Below are positions 57,782-64,000 of a stretch of DNA of 64,000 nucleotides, in pieces. The notes under the pieces are model-generated. The model was not told where the DNA came from, did no database searches, and was given only the letters and a program-made list of their open reading frames with translations. Source of the stretch: an uncultured Eubacteriales bacterium (GTDB lineage: Bacteria > Bacillota > Clostridia > Oscillospirales > Oscillospiraceae); the NCBI GenBank assembly GCA_900547405.1, contig URGL01000006.1, positions 14,608-78,607 on the forward strand, written 5' to 3'. The number at the start of each line of letters is the position of its first letter. The first letter of the stretch is position 1. Position numbers and translations under genes: made by a program.

Positions 57782-59238
57782 CAGCACACCTCTTCTTTCA
57801 GCAGCTCATCATAGCGCTCCAGACCAGCATCATTGGCGCGCTGGATCCCCATGGACATGAGACCTGCCAGATACTCCGCACCAACCTCTTCGCCCTGACT
57901 TCGGCGAGTCAGCATCTGTTCCACGGCGTTGAGGGCAATATCAAAGTCATACCGGCCTGCCAACTCCTGCATCTGGGTCATTACCTGCCGTAGCCCGGCC
58001 TTGTCCATCTCATCCAGATAATCCCGCAGGGGACAGGGAATATTTTCGCGGACCTGGCTGTTGTGCCATGCCCCGGGTTTCCTGGCCAGATCCCCCAGCA
58101 TAAGCAGCCAATCACCAGTGTCAGTACGTTTCCCGCCAAACTGCCGCTCAAAGGATGAGATCACCCGGTTTTTGCTGTCCAGCGGCTCTACCGCAAAGGC
58201 ACCAATGCGTACCCACAGCTCGCTGTCTGCATATTGCGGGCCGATGTTGTAAAAGTGGCAGTTATCAATACAGAACTTCCCGTAGTGGTCTGTGGGCAGC
58301 CGGCGGTATTTGCAGCATTCAAAGGGCAGTTCCGGCAGATGCAGCAACTGCTGCTTGTCCTCCTGAAACAGCTCACACATGGGAATATTCAGCTTGTAGT
58401 GGTCCCTGCAGTTATCCAGTTCGCATTCCTCCAGCACCTGGGCATTGAAGTGCTCCAGCGACTCCGTTTTCGGAATGGGCACCAGAATATTACGGCGGAA
58501 GTACCCAACCTTGTTCTCGACATTTCCTTTTTCGTTCCCGGATCGGGGATTACAGAAGGTAAGGGAAAATCCATAGTGAGCCTTAAATCTTTGAAACAGT
58601 TCGGTGAGACGAATGACCTCTCCCATGCGCCGGCCTGCGCCGGTGGCGTTGTCAATCACCACACGCCGTGGAACTCCTCCGATGTAGTGAAAGATGTCCT
58701 TGAGCCCCTGGCAGAGGCATTCCGCCGTCTCACCGTGAAAGCACTGGAGGTAGCCCACATTGGAGTACGGGAAGGTCACCACCAAGTACTTTACCACGAC
58801 ACGACTACCGCGCACGTACATATCGCATTCACCAAAATCTGCCTGGCATTCGCCGGGATGCCAAACCAACTCCTGTGCTCCATGTCCCTGCCGACGTTCT
58901 GCCTTCCAGTCCGCCACATACCGGCTTACCGTTCTGTAGCTGCACGAAAACGCTGGGTCTTCCTTGACCAGGCGATCATAGATCCGTTTAGCCGTGTGCC
59001 GCTGTTTATGACGGTTTTGCTGGTCTTCCTCCAGCCAGACGCATATGGTGTGGATCCACGGAGCCAGTTTGCCGCATAATGGTTTTGGCTGCGGCACAGC
59101 GGGGCTGAAATCATCTTGCTTCATGTATTTTCGAACTGTCTTCGGATCTGCTCCTACCTGAGCGCTGATTTGATACGGCCCGAAGCCCTGGGCCTGCAAT
59201 TCCTTGATTGCCGCAATTTCTTCCACGGTGATTGCCAT
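57781..59238 (-). CDS. istA: IS21 transposase IstA
   Basis: A 485-residue transposase. An N-terminal HTH (ITVEEIAAIKELQAQGFGPYQISAQVGADPKTVRKYM), an rve/DDE integrase core at about 115-260 (QADFGECDMYV with the first Asp, VVIDNATG with the second, and the Glu in GNEKGNVENKVGYF) and a C-terminal beta domain. It cuts and joins the element ends. An ATG three codons upstream at 59247 is also possible; I chose the one following AAAGGA. The gene appears intact. Confidence 0.95.
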   Translation of the reverse strand: MAITVEEIAAIKELQAQGFGPYQISAQVGADPKTVRKYMKQDDFSPAVPQPKPLCGKLAPWIHTICVWLEEDQQNRHKQRHTAKRIYDRLVKEDPAFSCSYRTVSRYVADWKAERRQGHGAQELVWHPGECQADFGECDMYVRGSRVVVKYLVVTFPYSNVGYLQCFHGETAECLCQGLKDIFHYIGGVPRRVVIDNATGAGRRMGEVIRLTELFQRFKAHYGFSLTFCNPRSGNEKGNVENKVGYFRRNILVPIPKTESLEHFNAQVLEECELDNCRDHYKLNIPMCELFQEDKQQLLHLPELPFECCKYRRLPTDHYGKFCIDNCHFYNIGPQYADSELWVRIGAFAVEPLDSKNRVISSFERQFGGKRTDTGDWLLMLGDLARKPGAWHNSQVRENIPCPLRDYLDEMDKAGLRQVMTQMQELAGRYDFDIALNAVEQMLTRRSQGEEVGAEYLAGLMSMGIQRANDAGLERYDELLKEEVC

Positions 59239-59404
59239 TCCTTTCATTCCCTCCCAGCTTTTGCTGGGACTATTCTAACACACTGTCTGCCTTTTCCCTT
59301 TACAGGGATTTTCTTGTGGCAAGACCAGGGAATTTTTTTGGCAATTTCAAGGATTTTGCGTTGGCATTTTCAGGGATATCTTATTGTCTCATAACAGCCC
59401 TGTC

Positions 59405-59690
59405 AAAGACAACCATGCTCAGAGCGGCGTTCCCTCGCAGATAAGAGGGCGGCCCGGAGGGACAGGCGGCCAGCCTGTCCTATGCCGGATCGTGGCCGTG
59501 GGTTGGCCCGGCCCAGTTGCGGCGTTGGTGTTGTTCGCTCGTTCTTCCAAAGAAAAAGTCACAGCGCACCCGCCGCCCGGCTCCCCGGACTATGCCCGGG
59601 GCCGCCGCTGTTTATCTGCGAAAAGAAGAATATCTTCTTTCATAAACCGAGACATTTTTTCATCATTTCCAAGTGGGGAAAATGAAAAAA
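59405..59690. other. Gene-free region between the IS and the sigma gene
   Basis: About 285 bp. It holds the right arm of the split inverted repeat (GAGCGGCGTTC, 59422-59432) and hairpins such as GGACAGGC / GCCTGTCC near 59459-59480. The rest is GC-rich with no supported frame; it may include the terminator of the sigma-factor gene. Confidence 0.5.
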
Positions 59691-60101
59691 TCAAAAAGTT
59701 TTTTTCATACGCTCAAGGCCACGCTTGATCGACTGGCGAACAGACTCCTCATGTACGCCCTCGGCCTCGGCAATTTCCTTAATCGACTTGCCAAGAATGA
59801 TATGTGCGTCAATTCTGCGGCCCTGAATCTCCGGCAGAGAATTGAGAGCGTTCCACAGACGAAGAAAGGTTTCCATTCGTTCAAGGAGCTCCTGCGGGGT
59901 CGGCTCATGCAGGCAAGCGGAATATTCAATCCCGTCATCGCAGTCCAGAGAATACTGCGCCTTATGCCGGGAGAGCCGCCGCTGGTAGGCCATTTCGTGC
60001 CGGGCATCGGACACAAACACTTCGGCTACCTCGTCAGAAACCTCAATAAACTGATCCTGTGTGTACCAATAATAAAAATCCTTCAGATTGATTGTAGTCA
60101 T
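59691..60101 (-). CDS. Sigma-70-family (region 4) factor of a conjugative element
   Basis: A 136-residue protein with the small-sigma layout. Residues 1-60 have DFYYWYTQDQFIEVSDEVAEVF, and the C-terminal half has a region-4 helix-turn-helix: DAHIILGKSIKEIAEAEGVHEESVRQSIKRGLERMKK. Region 2 is absent or reduced, so it may be a sigma-like activator. Such proteins are part of Tn916-like elements, where they help control transfer genes. The ATG at 60101 has GGAGG 7 nt upstream. A motif shared with the recombinase promoter region lies 86 bp before it. Confidence 0.85.
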   Translation of the reverse strand: MTTINLKDFYYWYTQDQFIEVSDEVAEVFVSDARHEMAYQRRLSRHKAQYSLDCDDGIEYSACLHEPTPQELLERMETFLRLWNALNSLPEIQGRRIDAHIILGKSIKEIAEAEGVHEESVRQSIKRGLERMKKTF

Positions 60102-60186
60102 AAATAAACCTCCGTTTCGGTGTTGGGTGGATGAGTGACCGAAACGGGGCTCGGTGGGGAGCGGCATCCCGGGGAGCCGCCCCGCA

Positions 60187-60211
60187 CCTCGGGACAATTT
60201 GTCTCGAAGTA
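60187..60211 (-). promoter_or_regulatory. Shared 25-bp motif upstream of the sigma-factor gene
   Basis: Copy 2 of the motif at 56478-56502, with CCTCGGGACA, then AA TTTGTCTCGAAGTA. Both copies are upstream of minus-strand genes at similar distance. Confidence 0.5.
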
Positions 60212-60320
60212 CAAAAAAGCGCCCGGGCGGCATGAAGCCACACGGACGCATGAAATGATATAATAGTTAAGGTTCCAACAGATTTCGCATACATAGCCGG
60301 AATAACCCGGAGGCGGAGCT

Positions 60321-60416
60321 ATGCTTTTTTTAGCTGGTGCAGGCTATGAGGACTGCGAAAAAGTAAAACTGGCATGGCGGCATCCTCCTATTGCCGCCGG
60401 AAAACTTGCAAAATAA
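60321..60416 (+). CDS. Small 31-residue ORF with good ribosome site
   Basis: MLFLAGAGYEDCEKVKLAW... ending PPIAAGKLAK, preceded by GGAGG at 7 nt. It is on the strand opposite to its neighbours and I recognise no homologue; it could be a real small protein of the element or chance. Confidence 0.3.
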   Translation: MLFLAGAGYEDCEKVKLAWRHPPIAAGKLAK

Positions 60417-60629
60417 AAGGGTTATCGTTGAATTTTTAGGCAAAAAGAAGCGGCGGCCTTGATTTCTCAAAACCGCCGCTGGGATATGTGGAATGAGCGC
60501 ACAAAATCAACCTGCCCGGCAACGGTTTTTTTCTTTCCCCGTCGGGCGGGGCAGGCTGTCGTTGCTTATTGGATAAAAAGAAGCCGATAACCACAAAGGA
60601 TTAAACCTTGTGTGTTATCGGCTCTGCGT
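60417..60629. other. Hairpin cluster between small ORF and KTR gene
   Basis: Three stems: AGCGGCGG / CCGCCGCT (about 60449-60480), GCCCGGC / GTCGGGC (about 60513-60547) and AGCCGATAACCACAAAGG / CCTTGTGTGTTATCGGCT (60582-60624). The last, at the end of the KTR gene, is probably its terminator. No gene is seen. Confidence 0.5.
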
Positions 60630-60800
60630 CTATGCGTCTGGCTCTTTGATAACTGATGTATTTAGTTGTTTTACATTGATTAGCGTTTCTTGTTTACACT
60701 TTGGGCAGAATAGTGGAAAGTTTTTCAGTTCGGTATCTTCGCGTATCCGGGTTCGCGTTTTGTTTCCGCATATGGGGCATAATATCCAATGTTCATTCAT
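60630..60800 (-). CDS. Cysteine-rich KTR domain protein, short C-terminus
   Basis: A 56-residue protein: MNEHWILCPICGNKTRTRIREDTELKNFPLFCPKCKQETL...VIKEPDA. The pairs CPIC and CPKC form a zinc ribbon, and the NKTR stretch gives the family its name. KTR proteins occur in Tn916-like elements, with unknown function. The usual end EPDAKTQSR is broken: the Lys codon position reads TAG, and codons for TQSR and then TAA follow. So one base change (AAG to TAG) probably shortened it by five residues. It lies just upstream of the hairpin cluster. Confidence 0.85.
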   Translation of the reverse strand: MNEHWILCPICGNKTRTRIREDTELKNFPLFCPKCKQETLINVKQLNTSVIKEPDA

Positions 60801-60821
60801 TATTTTGATTTATTCCAATAC

Positions 60822-61463
60822 TTAAATTAAATCCTTTTTATTGAATATCCTTTTTGAAAGAGCAAAAGATATGAACCATATACAAATTCCAACGCCACTA
60901 TAAACAACTGCCAAAACTACCGGATTTAATTGCATAAATAAAGCTAATTTTGAGGGAACGCTAATCCCTTTTGTTATGTCAATAATAACAGGGGAAAGAA
61001 ATAGCAAAAAGCACACAAACTTTGTCTTTTCATATCCAAACTTATATTGTATTGGAAGAAAAATTCCCATTCCAAACGCTTGAATTAGAAATACTAACGC
61101 GGCAGTTTGGGCAAAGTTATCAAGTTTAAGCTCTGGAACAAATTGCATTTCAACCAAATATGCGATACAGCAGATTACATAAATAATAAAATACAGTGCA
61201 TATTTTGAAACAATTACTTTCCCTTTGGTATAAGGAGTTGAAGAAAGCAGAGCAGTTGCTTTTGGATATTGATTTTCTTTTTCGGATATTGCTAAATTAA
61301 ACGCGACTGAAGAAATCAAAACTGACATTAACAGACTAATCATACCGCCCATTTGAGGCTGCCGCCATGCAAGTAATAATGGCAGGCCAAACGCTATTGC
61401 AATAACTCCCAAAGTATAACCTTTGACTATTGTCAAATCTTTCTTTATCAGAGGTATCAACAT
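60822..61463 (-). CDS. ABC-2-type permease
   Basis: A 213-residue membrane protein with six helices, of the ABC-2_membrane_5 kind found with YtrA-type regulators. Helical segments are near 12-35, 38-58, 80-105, 110-135, 145-165 and 180-205; a SEKENQYPKATALLSSTPYTKGKVIVSK block near 60 is conserved in this group. The start ATG at 61463 follows GGAAGG; a GTG three codons earlier is possible. It pairs with the ATPase gene upstream and likely forms an exporter or stress pump. Confidence 0.88.
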   Translation of the reverse strand: MLIPLIKKDLTIVKGYTLGVIAIAFGLPLLLAWRQPQMGGMISLLMSVLISSVAFNLAISEKENQYPKATALLSSTPYTKGKVIVSKYALYFIIYVICCIAYLVEMQFVPELKLDNFAQTAALVFLIQAFGMGIFLPIQYKFGYEKTKFVCFLLFLSPVIIDITKGISVPSKLALFMQLNPVVLAVVYSGVGICIWFISFALSKRIFNKKDLI

Positions 61464-61464
61464 C

Positions 61465-62322
61465 TTATTCACCTTCCTTTACATACGCCAGCATTATATC
61501 CTCTATCGAGGCCCTTTCAAAAAGTACATCGGGATAAAGAGATTTGATTTTTGACGCATTGTCTGAAATTCCTGTAAATCCATATTTGCTTTTTTCAAAG
61601 TGAAGCATAAGCGATTTTATATCCGGGGAAAGATACTTGACATCACCTTTAACAACTCTAAATTTTTCAAGCAAGAAATCCTTTTCTTCTTCAAAAAGAA
61701 TTTTTCCTGCATTTATCATTATCAACATATCTGCTGATTTATCCAAATCGGTTGTATTATGAGTAGAATAAAAAACAGCTCTACCACCTGGCTCTATATA
61801 GGATTTCAATATGTTAATAAACTGTTCTCTCATTAACGGATCAAGGCCACTGGTCGGCTCGTCCATAATGAGTAATTCTGCATTATGTGATAAAGCTAAC
61901 GCCAAAGCGTACTTCATCTTCATTCCCTTAGACAATGTTCCGATTGTCTGCTCCTGCTGCAAAGAAAATCTTTCCAAATATTGTTTGTAGATGTGATCGT
62001 CCCATTCTGAATAGGCAGGAGCAAGTAAAGCTGTCATGTCCTTGATTGTCAATTCGTCATAAAAACAACCACTGTCAAACACAACACCTATTTTATCTTT
62101 GAATGTCTTTTCATCTGTTGAAATGTCTTTACCACGAAATTTGACTATCCCGCCATCTCTATGGATTAAATTCAAAAGTGCATTGATGGTAGTTGTTTTA
62201 CCTGCACCATTCACACCGATAAATCCGGTTATACAATCCTCATGGATTGAAAAACTTACATTTTTCAGCTCGAAATTTTTATATGCTTTTTTCAATCCAG
62301 ATACTTCTAAAATTGCAGCCAT
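61465..62322 (-). CDS. ABC transporter ATP-binding protein
   Basis: A 285-residue ATPase. Walker A GVNGAGKTTTINALLN near 36, Q-loop GVVFDSGCFYDEL, signature LSKGMKMKYALALAL near 130, Walker B AELLIMDEPTSGLDPLM near 150, switch His in FYSTHNTTD near 187. The extra C-terminal domain (about 215-285) is usual for the BcrA/YtrB group. AGGAGG is 8 nt from the ATG. It is the middle gene of the GntR-ATPase-permease operon. Confidence 0.95.
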   Translation of the reverse strand: MAAILEVSGLKKAYKNFELKNVSFSIHEDCITGFIGVNGAGKTTTINALLNLIHRDGGIVKFRGKDISTDEKTFKDKIGVVFDSGCFYDELTIKDMTALLAPAYSEWDDHIYKQYLERFSLQQEQTIGTLSKGMKMKYALALALSHNAELLIMDEPTSGLDPLMREQFINILKSYIEPGGRAVFYSTHNTTDLDKSADMLIMINAGKILFEEEKDFLLEKFRVVKGDVKYLSPDIKSLMLHFEKSKYGFTGISDNASKIKSLYPDVLFERASIEDIMLAYVKEGE

Positions 62323-62325
62323 ATC

Positions 62326-62700
62326 TTATACCTCCTCGTATAGAATATCCATCATAGCATTTAATTCATCTTTGGTGATCCCCATTGATTTTGCCGTCTG
62401 TATCATATCTTGCATTTTCTGTTCCACAAGACGGCGTTTAGTATCTCGCAATAGTTCAATATTGCTGGTCGATACAAAAGTACCCTTTCCTACTTGACTT
62501 GTGATAAAACCTTCTTTTTCCAGTTCCTCATAAACCCGCCGTATGGTCAAGACGCTAACAGACAGATCGTTTGCGAAGGCTCGAATAGATGGAAGTGGAT
62601 CGCCCTCGACTAATTCCTCTTTCAAAATAGCATCTTTAATTTGGTCTTTGATTTGCTGGTATAGAGGATTTTCCGAAGTATTAGAAATCAATATCTTCAC
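62326..62700 (-). CDS. GntR-family regulator, YtrA type
   Basis: A 124-residue regulator: an N-terminal GntR winged helix (NPLYQQIKDQIKDAILKEELVEGDPLPSIRAFANDLSVSVLTIRRVYEELEKEGFITSQVGKGTFV) and a short helical tail of the YtrA subgroup instead of an effector domain. It represses the adjacent ABC operon until an envelope signal, often a cell-wall antibiotic, appears. GTG is the start, with GGAGG 10 nt upstream. It leads the operon; the other two genes follow at 3 bp and 1 bp. Confidence 0.95.
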   Translation of the reverse strand: MKILISNTSENPLYQQIKDQIKDAILKEELVEGDPLPSIRAFANDLSVSVLTIRRVYEELEKEGFITSQVGKGTFVSTSNIELLRDTKRRLVEQKMQDMIQTAKSMGITKDELNAMMDILYEEV

Positions 62701-62894
62701 AAAGTATTTTCCTCCCGTGTTTTAATGTGATGTTCCTACATACACACTATACACTACAAACACAATAAAGTCAAGAATAGCTTACCGGAGTAACTTAAAA
62801 AGCATAAAGCGAAATAATTTAGCCCTTTATATCAAATTTCATTACATTCTCATAATCAGACCCGAAATGTACAATGATATAGGGTGATATGAGA

Positions 62895-63254
62895 ATGAAC
62901 CAAGATGAAAGAAGGTTTGACTTTCACGGCCTCGGGGCAGCTCTCAAAAGAGCCAGAGAAGAAAAGGGCTGGACACAAGCCTATGTTGCGGAATTAGTAG
63001 ACCGTGACTCCCGTACCATTATGAATATTGAGAACAAAGGTCAGTATCCCAGTTTCGACCTTTTTGTTAAACTCATTACCATGTTTGACGTTTCAGTTGA
63101 CCAGTTTATTCATGCGGACGGAGGGGCAAGGTCAAGTTCTTGCAGAAAGCACATTGATGTGCTCCTAAATTCTATGAATGAAAAAGAGCTTGTTGTAATA
63201 GAAGCCACAGCCGAGGGCATTAAGAAAGCCAGAGAAACGGAGGTTCCAGAATAA
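62895..63254 (+). CDS. XRE-family transcription regulator
   Basis: A 119-residue protein with an N-terminal Cro/C1 helix-turn-helix (about 10-68: LGAALKRAREEKGWTQAYVAELVDRDSRTIMNIENKGQYPSFDLFVKLITMF) and a C-terminal helical part (about 80-118) with LNSMNEKELVVIEATAEGIKKARE. It is typical of regulators near the relaxase in Tn1549-like elements. Start at ATG 62895 with AGGGTG 8 nt upstream; the ATG at 62889 is alternative. It is divergent from the GntR operon and convergent with the relaxase gene. Confidence 0.88.
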   Translation: MNQDERRFDFHGLGAALKRAREEKGWTQAYVAELVDRDSRTIMNIENKGQYPSFDLFVKLITMFDVSVDQFIHADGGARSSSCRKHIDVLLNSMNEKELVVIEATAEGIKKARETEVPE

Positions 63255-63340
63255 GGGCCTCTGTTTTTTTGCGCCATTTTTGGGGCTGCCGCTAAGTGGC
63301 AAGCAATGCCTCCGTGGCCACAAAGGCCCGGACGCTGCTT

Positions 63341-63388
63341 GTTGGGGCTCGCCCCAAACCCGTATCTTCGGGCCAACATGGCCCGAAG
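63341..63388. terminator. Two hairpins between XRE and relaxase genes
   Basis: TTGGGGC / GCCCCAA at 63341-63356 and CTTCGGGCC / GGCCCGAAG (9 bp perfect, 5-nt loop) at 63366-63388. Convergent position fits transcription ends, though T-tracts are poor. Confidence 0.45.
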
Positions 63389-63422
63389 TATTTGCGTCGC
63401 TTTGCTCCTTGTTTTCATAACC

Positions 63423-64000
63423 TCAACGCTCCTTTTCCTGCTTTCTGCCCGGCTCGGTGTAGCCCAGCAGAGTATCAATATTTACCTTGATGGTGACGAT
63501 CTCCTGCATATCCCGGCGCGCTTTCTGATACTCTCCATAAAGGCGCTTTTTCTTTGCCGTGAGCTTACGGCTTTCCTCCTTCAGCGCATCCATTTTCGGG
63601 AGCTTCGCCCCGCCCAGCAGACGGCGCATTTCCGCCTGTGCCGCTCGGTACAGTTCAATATCGGCCTCATGCTCCGCAAGGAATTTCCGGCTGTACTTGG
63701 TAGCCTTGTACTGCTCAAAGACCGGGCGCGTTTTTGCATACTGAACCGTTGCGGCCTTTAGCCCGGCGTTGGTTTTCATGGCCTGTTCCGTCTGCTTGAT
63801 CTGCTCGGAAAGCGCATGGAAATGGTCGGTTGCCTCGGTGGCTTTCTGCGCCAACTGCTCATAATCAGTCAGGCCGTTGTCCTGTATATAGGCAAGGGCG
63901 GCGGCCATCTGCTTGATGTTGAACACCTTCGCCCACCGCTCGTAGCCCGGCCCCTTACCGGCAGCCAGCTTTGCTTGAATATCCACCGCCAGACTGATTT
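63423..64000 (-). CDS. Relaxase/mobilisation nuclease, C-terminal part only
   Basis: About 192 residues are visible and the frame runs off the window upstream (ISLAVDIQAKLAAGKGPGYERW at the edge). This segment, with GKGPGYERWAKVFNIKQMAAALAYIQDNGL and a long coiled-coil rich in Lys, Glu and Arg, matches what I know as the C-terminal part of relaxases in clostridial Tn916/Tn1549-like elements. The catalytic N-terminus with His and Tyr is outside the window. A relaxase nicks the transfer origin and pilots single-stranded DNA in conjugation. Confidence 0.85.
   Translation of the reverse strand, partial: ISLAVDIQAKLAAGKGPGYERWAKVFNIKQMAAALAYIQDNGLTDYEQLAQKATEATDHFHALSEQIKQTEQAMKTNAGLKAATVQYAKTRPVFEQYKATKYSRKFLAEHEADIELYRAAQAEMRRLLGGAKLPKMDALKEESRKLTAKKKRLYGEYQKARRDMQEIVTIKVNIDTLLGYTEPGRKQEKER

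Larger units (their letters stand above)
56936..59396 (-). mobile_element. IS21-family insertion sequence with 8-bp target duplication
   Basis: The ends read TGTATTCTGTCAAG and (on the other strand) TGTTATGAGACAAT, each 20 nt from the first of several TCCCTGG..TTGCC-type transposase-binding repeats (three or four at each end). The target sequence GCCCTGTC stands on both sides (56928-56935 and 59397-59404). Inside are istA and istB. Intact genes and a perfect duplication suggest a recent insertion. It splits an inverted repeat GAACGCCGCTC / GAGCGGCGTTC. Confidence 0.95.
54640..64000. mobile_element. Second mobile element with large serine recombinase (left part; extends beyond window)
   Basis: Its left limit is set just before the serine recombinase, whose 3' end faces outward, as is typical. 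It contains the recombinase, DUF6870, sigma factor, KTR protein and relaxase modules common in clostridial Tn916/Tn1549/Tn4451-like elements. The right end is not in the window. No certain attachment site was identified. Confidence 0.6.

Noticed and set aside
60610..60825. 71-codon plus-strand frame
   Set aside because: It is antisense to the zinc-ribbon KTR gene, which has a family match on the minus strand.

Overview
The window looks like a low-redundancy, GC-rich clostridial chromosome (Firmicutes, Clostridia, probably Oscillospirales/Oscillospiraceae-like). This is inferred from strong AGGAGG ribosome sites, Firmicutes-type genes (DnaD/DnaI-type loader, purine riboswitch on xpt, YtrA-type GntR, AgrBD) and conjugative-element modules typical of gut Clostridia. 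No rRNA or species marker is present, so the genus is not assigned.

Positions 1-28.2 kb are ordinary core chromosome: a truncated polytopic membrane protein, a DUF5662 protein, release factor 3 (prfC), a divergent Lgt-like protein with a phosphodiester glycosidase, an alanine/sodium symporter, an M24 peptidase, a type IV pilin-like protein, a four-gene BMP-type nucleoside ABC importer next to xpt (xpt has a guanine riboswitch), an FMN alpha-hydroxy-acid dehydrogenase, a PAP2/acyltransferase pair, a two-component system, an FMN-binding protein, a phosphoribosyltransferase, a cation/proton antiporter, MscS, and an operon dnaD - helicase loader - gph-like - HD nucleotidase. A family of palindromic intergenic repeats (6.8, 15.0, 17.3 kb) occurs only here.

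At 28.3 kb a 5' half of a tRNA-Leu is followed by a complete, different tRNA-Leu(UAA) that abuts a tyrosine integrase. This opens an accessory island to about 54.6 kb. It holds integrase, excisionase, a MazF/PemK toxin, accessory proteins (one frameshifted), a sortase-assembled pilus operon (thioester tip adhesin, LPKTG backbone pilin, two class C sortases) preceded by a long structured RNA and an XRE regulator, a seven-gene ABC-transporter operon with one degenerate ATPase, a secreted peptidoglycan-binding protein, a complete agr-type peptide quorum-sensing circuit (agrB, agrD, LytTR response regulator, GHKL kinase, XRE protein), and an AbiGi/AbiGii abortive-infection pair. Two sets of 9-bp direct repeats at exact 21-bp spacing lie upstream of agrDB and of the LytTR regulator, which suggests autoinduction.

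From about 54.6 kb to the window end a second mobile element begins with a large serine recombinase, then DUF6870, an IS21-family insertion with an 8-bp target duplication, a sigma-70-like factor, a cysteine-rich KTR protein, a GntR-regulated ABC exporter, an XRE regulator and the C-terminal part of a relaxase. The island therefore appears to be nested or adjacent elements. My best candidate for an undescribed system is the agr-controlled surface module (pilus, ABC operon, secreted PG-binding protein) with its structured RNA leader; the link between agr and the pilus is inference.
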